The notes below the pieces were generated by a model. That model saw only the letters and a list, made by a program, of their open reading frames with translations, did not search any database and was not told the DNA's origin. The translations under genes and the position numbers were made by a program. Of a stretch of DNA of 51,761 nucleotides, positions 33,026 through 41,669 are shown piece after piece (position 1 is the first letter of the stretch; each line of letters starts with the position of its first letter). Source of the DNA: an uncultured Lachnospiraceae bacterium (lineage in GTDB: Bacteria > Bacillota > Clostridia > Lachnospirales > Lachnospiraceae); contig CAKNMY010000006.1 of NCBI GenBank assembly GCA_930989745.1, forward strand, positions 1 through 51,761, written 5' to 3'.

Positions 33026-33033
33026 TTGATCAC

Positions 33034-33531
33034 CTACTTGGATTCCGGCACATCCTGATACTGTCGCACGTAGCTGCTGCCGGATGTATCATAATATACG
33101 ATCTGCGACTCTGCCGCGTAATGCAGCCCCAGACGGTTGATCGCGTCATTTTTGATTTGCTCCATATCCACAGATGCCAGTGTGGAATTATAATAAGCGT
33201 CATTATCTGCCTTGAGCTTGCTCAGCTGCGACTCCAGTGTCGCCAGCTCCATCGTCTGATTTGTAAGCTGCGACTTGCTCTGCAGATAATTCACGCACAC
33301 AAACAATGTTACCAAACATATCAGTCCCAGGAACAGCACATAACCTTTGCTCATCTGCGTCGCCTTCGCGCGGTTGCGCTTCGCCCTGCTGCTCACCCGG
33401 GAAGTCTGCTTTCTGCGCTTCGGCTTCTTCTTCACCGGCTCCAGCTTCGGTACTGCGCTGCCATCGACATAATATCTCTTATTCTGATTTTTTACCGACC
33501 CTGAATTTACCCTTCGGTTGGTACGATTCAT
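33034..33531 (-). CDS. ftsL: Cell division protein FtsL-like
   Basis: 165-aa bitopic protein. Seen: a long basic cytosolic N-terminus (residues 1-60, with KKKPKRRK), one membrane segment (~64-84), and a coiled-coil stretch (~88-115, LATLESQLSKLKADND) ending in an IKNDAINRLGLHYAAESQIVYY motif typical of FtsL/DivIC-type proteins. It would form a complex with DivIC and DivIB/FtsQ. The position between rsmH and a class B PBP supports FtsL. AAGGAGG lies before the ATG. Confidence 0.85.
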   Translation of the reverse strand: MNRTNRRVNSGSVKNQNKRYYVDGSAVPKLEPVKKKPKRRKQTSRVSSRAKRNRAKATQMSKGYVLFLGLICLVTLFVCVNYLQSKSQLTNQTMELATLESQLSKLKADNDAYYNSTLASVDMEQIKNDAINRLGLHYAAESQIVYYDTSGSSYVRQYQDVPESK

Positions 33532-33549
33532 CTGGAAGCCTCCTTCATG

Positions 33550-34491
33550 TTACTGAACCCTTCGCTCAAAAATTCTCAGCTTCGAACTCTTGGCACGCTT
33601 ATTCTCGGCAAGTTCCTGCTCCCCAGGCACAATCGGCTTTCTTGTAACCACAAATCCCTTCGGCTTTCTGCCGCATACACATACCGGAAATTCCGGAGGA
33701 CAGATACAGGGATTCTCATTCCTGCGGAAAATATTCTTCACAATGCGGTCCTCCAGAGAATGGAAAGTGATCACACAGATCCTTCCTCCGTCATTCAATA
33801 TATCGATCATTCCGTCGAGAGAATCCTTCAGCACCTCCAGCTCCTGATTTAATTCAATGCGGATCGCCTGGAAAGTCTTCTTCGCAGGATGACCGCCTGT
33901 AGCGCGCATCTTCATCGGAATTGCCCGCTTGATAATCTCGCTGAGTTCTCCGGTCGTCCGGATTGGCTGCTCGGCTCTCGCCAGGCAGATGTGCTTCGCG
34001 ATATTCTTTGCGAACTTGTCCTCGCCATAGTCTCTGATGATCCGGTACAGTTCGCTCTCGCTGTACTCATTGACAATGTCGCCCGCTGTTTTTGGATTTC
34101 TTCTGTCCATGCGCATATCCAGCGGCACATCCTCCCTGTAAGTAAATCCCCGCTCAGCCGCGTCAAGCTGATAGGAGGATACCCCCAGATCCAGCAGAAT
34201 CCCATCCACGGAACGGATCCCCCTCTTCTCCAATTCTTCGACCATATTGCAATAATTGCTGCGGATGATCGTCACCTGGTCCTTGTAGCCATCCAGCCGT
34301 TCACCCGCAGCAGCAATCGCATCTTCATCCTGGTCTATTCCTATCAATCTCCCCTTGGCGGACAGTCGTCTGCAGATTTCCAGCGAATGTCCTGCTCCGC
34401 CCAGTGTTCCGTCAACATAAATGCCGTCAGGTCTTACCCTCAAGCCCTCTATCGTCTCATCCAGTAATACCGATTTGTGCTTAAATTCCAT
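33550..34491 (-). CDS. rsmH: 16S rRNA (cytosine1402-N4)-methyltransferase RsmH
   Basis: 313-aa SAM-dependent methyltransferase (MraW) acting on C1402 of 16S rRNA. Seen: [13 protein letters not shown] at the start, [12 protein letters not shown] (SAM loop, residues ~29-40), [22 protein letters not shown] and [14 protein letters not shown]. Length is normal. It lies 24 bp downstream of mraZ and 18 bp upstream of ftsL, the classic order. Confidence 0.97.
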   Translation of the reverse strand: MEFKHKSVLLDETIEGLRVRPDGIYVDGTLGGAGHSLEICRRLSAKGRLIGIDQDEDAIAAAGERLDGYKDQVTIIRSNYCNMVEELEKRGIRSVDGILLDLGVSSYQLDAAERGFTYREDVPLDMRMDRRNPKTAGDIVNEYSESELYRIIRDYGEDKFAKNIAKHICLARAEQPIRTTGELSEIIKRAIPMKMRATGGHPAKKTFQAIRIELNQELEVLKDSLDGMIDILNDGGRICVITFHSLEDRIVKNIFRRNENPCICPPEFPVCVCGRKPKGFVVTRKPIVPGEQELAENKRAKSSKLRIFERRVQ

Positions 34492-34515
34492 TTAGCTCTC
34501 CTGTAATTGCCAGCA

Positions 34516-34947
34516 TCAGATCACGATTCCCATCTCCTGCATATTCTCAGCGATCGCGTCCATGTCATCGTAATTGCTGTTCTCAATCCATTTTTGCTTA
34601 CTCCAGATTTCGATTCTGGTAATGTTGCCTGTCAGCACCACATCTTTTTCCAGACCGGCAAATTCCCGCAGCGTCACCGGAACGAGAATTCTTCCCTGCT
34701 TGTCCAGTTCGCATGTGGTAGCACCCGCAACAAAGAAACGAGAAAAGGTTCTGGCATTTTTATTTGTAAGCGGCAGGGCTTTTAGCTTTTCCTCGAAGGC
34801 TTTCCATTCTTCCATGGGATAGATAGACAGACAGCCGTCCAAACCCTTTGTCAGAACAAACTCCTCTCCCAGAAGTTCTCTGAACTTGGACGGTATGATC
34901 AGTCTTCCCTTTGTGTCAATCGTATGACTGTACTCTCCCATGAACAT
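34516..34947 (-). CDS. mraZ: Transcriptional regulator MraZ
   Basis: 143-aa DNA-binding protein with two SpoVT/AbrB-like repeats that controls the division and wall cluster. Seen: [23 protein letters not shown] (first repeat, residues ~1-45) and [24 protein letters not shown] (second repeat, ~75-110). The ATG at 34947 has GAGGG 9 nt upstream; the ATG at 34941 is possible. Longer in-frame forms run into the MraZ boxes and are not real. Binds the repeats at 35015-35059. Confidence 0.96.
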   Translation of the reverse strand: MFMGEYSHTIDTKGRLIIPSKFRELLGEEFVLTKGLDGCLSIYPMEEWKAFEEKLKALPLTNKNARTFSRFFVAGATTCELDKQGRILVPVTLREFAGLEKDVVLTGNITRIEIWSKQKWIENSNYDDMDAIAENMQEMGIVI

Positions 34948-35014
34948 AGAATCTACCCTCATCTGTGAAGGTGTATCTCCCCTTACACCTTCCGGAGCGT
35001 TCTGGTATGAACTG

Positions 35015-35059
35015 CCACATTCCCACCATTTCGCACCACTATTCACCACTTTCTACCAC
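35015..35059 (-). promoter_or_regulatory. MraZ box array
   Basis: On the minus strand five GTGGT-like pentamers (GTGGT, GTGGT, GTGGT, ATGGT, TGTGG) start exactly 10 bp apart, at + coordinates 35055, 35045, 35035, 35025 and 35015. MraZ is known to bind TGGGN repeats with 5-bp spacers upstream of its own gene. The array overlaps the expected start of transcription. Confidence 0.8.
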
Positions 35060-35069
35060 TTATAGGTCT

Positions 35070-35098
35070 ATTCTAAAGCATACGCGAAAAAAAAACAA
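35070..35098 (-). promoter_or_regulatory. Sigma-A promoter of the mraZ operon
   Basis: On the minus strand TTGTTT (35093-35098), a 17-bp spacer and TAGAAT (35070-35075). The MraZ boxes begin 11 bp downstream of the -10. Confidence 0.6.
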
Positions 35099-35243
35099 GT
35101 GCTAATTCAGTTTTTTCACACTTTATACACATGGAAAAATCCCCCATTTTACAGCATTTTTCGAACTTTGCCAGCTCTTTTCCGCGCGATTTTTTCTCCT
35201 CCTGCAAAAATTGTGTCTTGACACGCTCTTTGCCATAAAATAT

Positions 35244-35271
35244 GGGGACCGATAAAAACTTATCAGCCCCC
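35244..35271 (-). terminator. Terminator of ychF
   Basis: A 12-bp stem with two G-U pairs (gggggctgataa/ttatcggtcccc on the minus strand), a 4-nt loop and the T-rich atatttta after it, about 50 nt beyond the ychF stop. The T-tract is weak. Confidence 0.6.
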
Positions 35272-35322
35272 GGAAAAAATATACCTGAAATTCAGTTTCT
35301 TATGTCTATGCAGTCTGCATTT

Positions 35323-36420
35323 TTATACATTAAAGCGGAACAAAATCACGTCTCCGTCCTTTACCACATAGTCCTTGCCCTCCATGCGCACAAGTCCTTT
35401 TTCGCGGGCGCCCGCGTAAGAACCGCAGTCGAGCAGGTCTTTGTAATTTACAACCTCAGCCTTGATGAATCCGCGCTCAAAGTCCGTATGAATCTTTCCG
35501 GCCGCCTGAGGCGCCTTGGTACCGATCCGGATCGTCCACGCTCTGGTCTCGTCCTCTCCCGCTGTCAGGAAGCTCATAAGTCCGAGAATGTGGTAGCTGG
35601 CCCTGATCAGCTTCTCCAGGCCGGACTCCTCGATTCCGAGATCCTCCAGGAACATCTTCTTCTCATCCTCATCGAGTTCCGCGATCTCCTGCTCGATCTG
35701 AGCGCAGATCACGAACACCTCGCTGTTCTGTTCCTTCGCGTACGCGCGCACTTTCTCCACATGCGCGTTGCCTGCCGCGTCATCGGCAAGATCATCCTCC
35801 GCCACATTGGCAGCATAGATCACCGGCTTGTAGGTCAGCAGGTTGTATCCCTCCAGCAATGCAAGCTCATCCTCGTCATCGACCTCAAGTGTCTTTGCCG
35901 GGCTGCCCTCCTCCAGATGTTCCTTGATCCGTTTGAGAAGCTCCAGCTCTTTTGCCGCGGTCTTATCCATGCGGGCAGTCTTTGTCACCTTCGCGATCCT
36001 TCTCTCCAGAATCTCCAGGTCGGAGAAGATCAGCTCCAGATTAATCGTCTCTATATCGCGCAGCGGATCAATGCTGCCGTCGACATGCACCACATTCGCG
36101 TCCTCAAAGCAGCGCACCACATGCACGATCGCATCCACCTCGCGGATATTTGCCAGGAACTGGTTTCCAAGGCCCTCGCCTTTGGACGCTCCTTTTACAA
36201 GGCCGGCTATGTCAACAAACTCTATAACGGCAGGCGTCACCTTCTTAGAGTGATAGAAGTCGCCCAAAAGCCTGAGTCTCTCGTCCGGAACTGCCACGAT
36301 TCCCACATTCGGATCAATGGTGCAGAACGGATAGTTGGCGGACTCGGCGCCAGCCTTTGTGAGTGAATTAAACAGTGTGCTCTTTCCGACGTTCGGAAGG
36401 CCTACGATTCCTAATTTCAT
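35323..36420 (-). CDS. ychF: Redox-regulated ATPase/GTPase YchF
   Basis: 365-aa Obg-family P-loop protein that prefers ATP and associates with ribosomes. Seen: [20 protein letters not shown] (Walker A, residues 3-20), [33 protein letters not shown], a coiled-coil middle part, NVAEDDL in place of the GTP-specific NKxD, and a C-terminal TGS domain ([21 protein letters not shown]). The ATG at 36420 has GAGG upstream; the longer in-frame start at 36501 is not supported. Its own promoter is at 36492-36520. Confidence 0.96.
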   Translation of the reverse strand: MKLGIVGLPNVGKSTLFNSLTKAGAESANYPFCTIDPNVGIVAVPDERLRLLGDFYHSKKVTPAVIEFVDIAGLVKGASKGEGLGNQFLANIREVDAIVHVVRCFEDANVVHVDGSIDPLRDIETINLELIFSDLEILERRIAKVTKTARMDKTAAKELELLKRIKEHLEEGSPAKTLEVDDEDELALLEGYNLLTYKPVIYAANVAEDDLADDAAGNAHVEKVRAYAKEQNSEVFVICAQIEQEIAELDEDEKKMFLEDLGIEESGLEKLIRASYHILGLMSFLTAGEDETRAWTIRIGTKAPQAAGKIHTDFERGFIKAEVVNYKDLLDCGSYAGAREKGLVRMEGKDYVVKDGDVILFRFNV

Positions 36421-36491
36421 CTTGATTTCCTCTCTTTTCTCTGTCTGCGCCGCAGTCTGGCCGCAGGCGCTCTCGAATTTCGTTTCTATCG

Positions 36492-36520
36492 ATTTTAACA
36501 CAGTTTCCTGCGCCGCACAA
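36492..36520 (-). promoter_or_regulatory. Sigma-A promoter of ychF
   Basis: On the minus strand TTGTGC (36515-36520), a 17-bp spacer and TAAAAT (36492-36497), in the gap after thiN. Confidence 0.5.
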
Positions 36521-36526
36521 GAATAT

Positions 36527-37177
36527 TCAGTCTCTGGACTGAATCATCAGCAGGATCCCGGCGCTCCATGACGCGCGCGCGCACTCGTCGGCGATCTCAT
36601 TGCTGACGCCCAGCCCCTCCCAATCTTTCAGCGTATAGTTGTCAAGCGGATACTTGAATCCCGTCAGGGTCAGCCCCTCCACGGTTCCTCGCATTGGGAA
36701 GAAAGAGACGTATTTGCCGAACTGTTCTTCCCTCCTGATCTCGAGGGAATTCCCCGCCGGAATGCTCAGACGGTTGTGGGAATCCACAATAAATGCGGGA
36801 ATCCCCCGCTCCCAGGCGCGCAGCAGGATCTGAACACTGCCGATCACATGATCCAGCCGGGTGCCCGTGGCCCCCAGCAGCGTAATCTCGCTGCTTCCCC
36901 GCTCCATCGCCTCCTCCAGGGCAATGCACGTATCCGTGGCATCCTTTACAGGATTGAACGCCCGGATCGGTATCTCCGTATGCTCCTTGTAATATGTAAG
37001 GATCTCTCCCGGCAAACTGTCAAAGTCTCCGATAATACAGTCAGGGACAATCTCCTCCTCCATACAGAACTTCAGTCCCCGGTCAACTGCAAGCACGCAG
37101 TCCGCATCGTATTCTTTCATAAAATTGAGGGCAAAATCACGCTCGATATTGCCCCCTGTAAGTATCAGTGTCTTCAT
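36527..37177 (-). CDS. thiN: Thiamine diphosphokinase
   Basis: 216-aa enzyme making thiamine diphosphate from thiamine and ATP. Seen: MKTLILTGGNIE, VLAVDRGLKFC, the GDFDSLP motif (residues ~50-56), VKDATDTCIALEEA and GATGTRLDHVIGSVQ, all typical. The ATG at 37177 has GAGG 8 nt upstream, inside the end of rpe; the GTG at 37184 is less likely. Last gene of the long murE-to-thiN operon, in the usual Firmicutes place after rpe. Confidence 0.94.
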   Translation of the reverse strand: MKTLILTGGNIERDFALNFMKEYDADCVLAVDRGLKFCMEEEIVPDCIIGDFDSLPGEILTYYKEHTEIPIRAFNPVKDATDTCIALEEAMERGSSEITLLGATGTRLDHVIGSVQILLRAWERGIPAFIVDSHNRLSIPAGNSLEIRREEQFGKYVSFFPMRGTVEGLTLTGFKYPLDNYTLKDWEGLGVSNEIADECARASWSAGILLMIQSRD

Positions 37178-37179
37178 AT

Positions 37180-37848
37180 TCAGCACCTCGTTGCCGCATC
37201 CGTCTTCTCTTTAAGTCTGCGGATATTCTCTGTGATATCCCCGCTGAACACTGCGGAGCCCGCCACGATAATGTTCGCTCCGGCCTTCAGAACCAGATCG
37301 ATGGTCTCGCTGTTGATTCCTCCGTCGACCTCGATATCCACGGACAGGCCGCGCTCCTGCACCATCTTCTTCAACATCTGAATCTTCCTCGTGGACTCCG
37401 GAAGGTAAACCTGTCCGCCGAATCCCGGATTGACCGACATGATCAGAACCATATCAATCTTGTGCAGAACATGTTCCAGCGTGCACAGCGGCGTTGCGGG
37501 ATTGAGCGCTACGCCCGCCTTCATGCCCTTCTCATGAATGGCATCGAGCGTGCGGTCCAGATGGCGGCACGCCTCGGCATGTACGGTAAGCATATCCGCG
37601 CCTGCGGTTTTGAAATCCGCGATATAGCGCTCCGGATCTGTAACCATCAGATGTACGTCAAAGAACAGGCGGCTCTCTCTCCGAATGGAGGCAATCACCG
37701 GAATTCCGAAAGAAATACTCGGCACGAAATCTCCGTCCATGACGTCAATATGCAGCCATTCGACACCGGAAGCCTCCACTTCCCGAATCTGCTCGCCAAG
37801 GCGATTAAAATCTGCGGATAATATTGAGGGGCATAACTGATAATTCAA
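37180..37848 (-). CDS. rpe: Ribulose-phosphate 3-epimerase
   Basis: 222-aa TIM-barrel enzyme interconverting ribulose 5-phosphate and xylulose 5-phosphate in the pentose phosphate pathway. Seen: CPSILSADFNRLGEQI, WLHIDVMDGDFVPSISFG, DVHLMVTDPERYI, MSVNPGFGGQ and IEVDGGIN. The start codon is TTG at 37848, with GGAG 8 nt upstream lying in the last codons of rsgA; only one base separates the two genes. Confidence 0.96.
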   Translation of the reverse strand: MNYQLCPSILSADFNRLGEQIREVEASGVEWLHIDVMDGDFVPSISFGIPVIASIRRESRLFFDVHLMVTDPERYIADFKTAGADMLTVHAEACRHLDRTLDAIHEKGMKAGVALNPATPLCTLEHVLHKIDMVLIMSVNPGFGGQVYLPESTRKIQMLKKMVQERGLSVDIEVDGGINSETIDLVLKAGANIIVAGSAVFSGDITENIRRLKEKTDAATRC

Positions 37849-37849
37849 A

Positions 37850-38731
37850 TTAATATCTCCTTTTTTCTTTTAGTTCTTCCACAAAATACACATAGTTTTC
37901 GTACCTGGAAGCCGCGATCTTTCCGTCCTTTACAGCTTCCTTCACCGCACAGTCCGGCTCCCCCATATGCAGGCAGCCCTGAAAGCGGCAGCTGCCCTCA
38001 TAGGGCGCAAATTCCGGAAAGTAACGGCGCACATCCTCTTTTTCCATATTTTCCACAAACAGGGAACTGAATCCCGGGGTATCCATGAGATACGTCTCAT
38101 CATCCAGAGGGATCAGCTGCGAGTGACGCGTTGTGTGCTTTCCCCGCTTGAGCTTCTGGCTGATCTCACCGGTATCCATGCAGACCTCCTCCTGCAGAAG
38201 GTTCGTGATCGAGGACTTGCCCACACCCGAGGGACCCGCCACTGCTGTGGTCTTTCCCTTCAGCACACGCCGGATCTCTTCGATGCCCTCCTCCTGCTTC
38301 GCGCTCACGGTCAGAACCTCGTAGCCGCAGCCGCGGTAGATCTCCTCCAGTCGCTGCGTCTCCGCGCGGTCCGCCAGATCCTGTTTGTTAAAGCAGAGCA
38401 CCACCGGCACGCCCTGCTGCTCCATCATTACCAGAAAACGGTCCAGCAGCATAATATTCGGCTTCGGCTGCTCCATCGCGAAAATCACCATTGCCTGATC
38501 GATATTTGCCACTGCCGGCCGTATCAGTTCATTCTTTCTCGGCAGGATCTCGATGAGATTTCCCTCCTTCTCCTCCTCGTCGAGAATCTCAATGCGGACA
38601 TTGTCGCCCACCAGAGGTTTCTTCTTCTCTTTCCGGAAAATCCCTTTTGCCCTGCACTCATAAATTCCGGTTCCTACTACGGAAACGTAGTAGAAACCGG
38701 CAATTCCTTTCACTATCTTACCTGTTGTCAT
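37850..38731 (-). CDS. rsgA: Ribosome small subunit-dependent GTPase RsgA
   Basis: 293-aa circularly permuted GTPase that helps mature the 30S subunit. Order: an N-terminal OB fold (residues ~1-65), G4 NKQD, G1 GPSGVGKSS, G3 DTPGF, then a C-terminal zinc site (CRFQGCLHMGEPDC). The ATG at 38731 overlaps the prkC stop by one base; a TTG just before it is an alternative. GAGG lies in the end of prkC. Confidence 0.95.
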   Translation of the reverse strand: MTTGKIVKGIAGFYYVSVVGTGIYECRAKGIFRKEKKKPLVGDNVRIEILDEEEKEGNLIEILPRKNELIRPAVANIDQAMVIFAMEQPKPNIMLLDRFLVMMEQQGVPVVLCFNKQDLADRAETQRLEEIYRGCGYEVLTVSAKQEEGIEEIRRVLKGKTTAVAGPSGVGKSSITNLLQEEVCMDTGEISQKLKRGKHTTRHSQLIPLDDETYLMDTPGFSSLFVENMEKEDVRRYFPEFAPYEGSCRFQGCLHMGEPDCAVKEAVKDGKIAASRYENYVYFVEELKEKRRY

Positions 38732-40932
38732 CAATCCTCTACCTGTTTGAATTCAGCGGTGTACTGCGCGATCGGACGGTAGGTTCCGTCATCCTGCATC
38801 TCAGAGAAGATGATTGTTCCCTCGCTCACGCCGTCCGCTCCTGTCACATTCAGCTTATACGGGAAACTGTCAATCGTCTGTCCCTCGAAGATGGTAGTCG
38901 TCTGACTCTTTCCGTCAACGGTCTGCACGAGCTCCAGCTTCACAGGACCTCCGGTATAATCATCCGGCTGTCCCAGCGGCTGCGTACACTTCCAGCTTCC
39001 GCTCGCCGTACCGGTTTCCCCGCCCGGATCCGGAGTCGGAGTCGCTGTCGGGGTCGGAGTGCTCGTCGGCTCCTCCGTCCTCTCTGTATTAATCGTCAGC
39101 GTGATCGTCGCCGTCAGGCTGACTTCCGTTCCTCTTGCCGGGCTGATCGCGATAACGTCGCCGATGTTGTAATTCTCATCGTAGCCCTCAGTGGTCTCAA
39201 TATTCGTAAAGCCCTGTGCCTCCAGGGAAGCGATGGCGTCTTCCTGTGTCTGTCCGATCAGATTCGGGATCGTGGCCGTATCAGCGCCGGAACCGGACAT
39301 TGTCAGCGTGATCTGTGTGCCGACAGCGACCTCTTCGCCCGCGGACGGATCCATGTCAACAACCGTTCCGTCGGTCTCTTCTCCGGCCTGAACCGTAAAG
39401 CCTGCATTCACCAGCGCAGCGTACGCGGTATCCCAGTCATCTCCCATGACATCCGGAACCACTGCGGTCTCCGCCTGAGCCGCTCCGGTACTCAGCACAT
39501 ACTGAACCGTCGAATTCTTATCTACCTCTGTTCCAGAAACCGGGTCTGTGGAAATGATGCTGCCGGCCGGAATGCTGTCAGATGCGGCTGTTCCGCTCTG
39601 GCTCAGCGTAAGGCCGTACTTCTGCGCCTCCTCCTGTGCCTCCTCGATGGTCATGTTCACCAGGTTCGGAACCGCTACTTTATCGCTGTTCTCTTCCTCA
39701 TCCACATTTTGTTCCACCTGATTCTGCTCTTTCTCATCGTTGCTTCCGAAGCTGAAGAATCCTGCCGCCTGGCCGATAAAATAAATCAGGATACAGATAA
39801 TGATCGCTACGATTACGAAGCCTCCGATGGTAAGCGCCTTCTCAAGCTTGGAGCTGATGCCGCCGTTATCATCGTCGTCCTCATCCTCCTCGTACTCATC
39901 TTCTTCCCCGTCTTCGTCTTCTTCGTCCTCATCCTCGTATTCATACCGCGCCCGGCGTTCCTCCTCGCGGCGTCTTCTCTCACGCTCCGCGCGGTCGCGC
40001 TCGTCCTGACTCGGCGTTGTCCTGCCGCTGCGGATGGCATCCATGTCCTCCTCCGAGATCATCACGGTTCTTGCATGGCTGGACAGCGGCGCCAGCTTTA
40101 CGAAATTTCCGTTCGGGTCCATCAGCGAGTGCTTCAGGTCCTCGATCACTTCCGTAATATTGTTGTATCTGCGGTCCACGCTCTTCTGGGTACACTTCAG
40201 AATGATCTGCTCCAGACTGCGCGGAAGATCCGGCGTATACTGTGACGGCGGTACCATCTCCTCCTGGAGATGCTTGATCGCGATCGCCACCGTGGTCTCC
40301 CCGTCAAACGGAACTCTTCCGGTCACCATCTCATACAGCGTAATACCGAGCGAGTAAATATCGCTCTTTGCATCGCTGTAGCCGCCGCGCACCTGCTCCG
40401 GAGAGCTGTAGTGCACCGATCCCATCGCATTGGAACTGATGGTATTGGAGGAAGCCACACGGGCAATTCCGAAGTCAGAAAGCTTTACCTTTCCGTCTGT
40501 GGAAATGATAATATTCTGCGGCTTGATATCGCGGTGCACGATATTTCTCGCATGCGCCGCCTCCAGTCCGAGCGACACCTGGATTGCGATGCTCGTCGCC
40601 TCCTTGATGCTCAGCTTTCCTTTCTTTGTGATATAATCCTTCAGTGTGATGCCTTCCACCAGCTCCATGACGATGAAATAGATGTTATCGTCATTTCCGA
40701 CATCGAAGACATTTACAATGTTCGGGTGTGACAGGCCTGCCGCTGCCTGCGCCTCTGAACGGAACTTCGAGATAAACTTCTTGTCCGCACGAAATTCCTG
40801 CTTCAGGACCTTGACTGCGACCAGCCGGTTCAGCTTCAGATCCTTCGCCTTATAGACATCTGCCATGCCGCCGGAGCCAATCCTGCTGATGACCTCATAT
40901 CTCTCCCCTATGATGTATCCCTCTTTTATCAT
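38731..40932 (-). CDS. prkC: Ser/Thr protein kinase with PASTA domains (PrkC/Stk1)
   Basis: 733-aa membrane kinase sensing peptidoglycan fragments or lipid II. Order: an N-terminal kinase domain (residues ~1-275: GSGGMADVYKA, AVKVLK, HRDIKPQN, DFGIA), a charged juxtamembrane region with a run of ~26 mostly Asp/Glu residues (~333-358), one membrane helix (~368-390), three extracellular PASTA repeats (~415-620), a Thr/Pro linker and an extra C-terminal beta-rich domain (~650-733). It overlaps the PP2C phosphatase gene by 4 nt and is followed by rsgA, the classical arrangement. Start ATG at 40932 with GAGGTG upstream. Confidence 0.96.
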   Translation of the reverse strand: MIKEGYIIGERYEVISRIGSGGMADVYKAKDLKLNRLVAVKVLKQEFRADKKFISKFRSEAQAAAGLSHPNIVNVFDVGNDDNIYFIVMELVEGITLKDYITKKGKLSIKEATSIAIQVSLGLEAAHARNIVHRDIKPQNIIISTDGKVKLSDFGIARVASSNTISSNAMGSVHYSSPEQVRGGYSDAKSDIYSLGITLYEMVTGRVPFDGETTVAIAIKHLQEEMVPPSQYTPDLPRSLEQIILKCTQKSVDRRYNNITEVIEDLKHSLMDPNGNFVKLAPLSSHARTVMISEEDMDAIRSGRTTPSQDERDRAERERRRREEERRARYEYEDEDEEDEDGEEDEYEEDEDDDDNGGISSKLEKALTIGGFVIVAIIICILIYFIGQAAGFFSFGSNDEKEQNQVEQNVDEEENSDKVAVPNLVNMTIEEAQEEAQKYGLTLSQSGTAASDSIPAGSIISTDPVSGTEVDKNSTVQYVLSTGAAQAETAVVPDVMGDDWDTAYAALVNAGFTVQAGEETDGTVVDMDPSAGEEVAVGTQITLTMSGSGADTATIPNLIGQTQEDAIASLEAQGFTNIETTEGYDENYNIGDVIAISPARGTEVSLTATITLTINTERTEEPTSTPTPTATPTPDPGGETGTASGSWKCTQPLGQPDDYTGGPVKLELVQTVDGKSQTTTIFEGQTIDSFPYKLNVTGADGVSEGTIIFSEMQDDGTYRPIAQYTAEFKQVED

Positions 40933-41669
40933 TCTTTCACCTCGTTCGTAAATGGTTCCACAACTATTACTGCGATGTTATCCTTTCCTCCATTCTCGTT
41001 CGCCCGCCCGATCAGTCTCTCTGTCGGGTCCTCCCCTGGCTCACATTCCTTCAGAATCCGGAACATCTCCTCATCCGTGAGCATATTGCTCAGCCCGTCC
41101 GAGCACATCAGAATCCTGCTGTTCTCCTCAAGCCGGATGTCAAAAAAGTCAATTGCTACTTCCCTTACGATTCCCATCGCCCTGGTGATAATGTTCTTAT
41201 CCGGGTGATTTCTAGCCTCTTCCTCATCAAGCTGACCCAGACGCACCATCTCGGCAACCAGCGAATGGTCTCTCGTAATCTGCTGTATCGCGTCCCCGGC
41301 GACATACAGTCTGCTGTCGCCTACATTGGCAACGTAGGCGTAATGGCCGACAATGCTGCAGACCACCATCGTGGTTCCCATGCCTGCCAGGTCGTCATTC
41401 TGCTGCGCCTGCTCCAGTATCTGTACATTCGCTTTCTCCATGGCATGACGGATAATCTTAATCGGATTAAATTCCCGGTCATTCCTGATCGATTCGAGAA
41501 GAACCGATACACCGTGGCTGGAGGCAAAGTCTCCGGCCTTATGACCGCCCATACCGTCCGCTACAACAAAAAGATTGGGAAGATTTCCAACCGGCGTCTC
41601 GGAAGCGAATATGTAATCCTGATTCATCTTCCTGACCCGGCCCACATCTGTGGCAGAATATGCTTTCAT
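40929..41669 (-). CDS. prpC: PP2C-type Ser/Thr phosphatase (PrpC/Stp)
   Basis: 246-aa metal-dependent phosphatase that reverses PrkC phosphorylation. Seen: VRKMNQDYIF, VADGMGGHKAGDFAS (metal Asp), MGTTMVVCSI, VGDSRLYV, TRAMGI and MCSDGLSNML, then NGGKDNIAVIVV. It overlaps rlmN upstream by 4 nt and prkC downstream by 4 nt, so all three are translationally linked. Confidence 0.96.
   Translation of the reverse strand: MKAYSATDVGRVRKMNQDYIFASETPVGNLPNLFVVADGMGGHKAGDFASSHGVSVLLESIRNDREFNPIKIIRHAMEKANVQILEQAQQNDDLAGMGTTMVVCSIVGHYAYVANVGDSRLYVAGDAIQQITRDHSLVAEMVRLGQLDEEEARNHPDKNIITRAMGIVREVAIDFFDIRLEENSRILMCSDGLSNMLTDEEMFRILKECEPGEDPTERLIGRANENGGKDNIAVIVVEPFTNEVKE

Noticed and set aside
35218..35246. 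TTGACA-17-TATGGG on the plus strand downstream of ychF
   Set aside because: The -10 matches only three bases and transcription would enter the ychF terminator at once; no gene follows on that strand.
38647..40245. Open frame of 532 codons on the plus strand
   Set aside because: Antisense to prkC, whose kinase and PASTA motifs are unmistakable; the long Ile/Leu/Val runs mirror the acidic codons of prkC.
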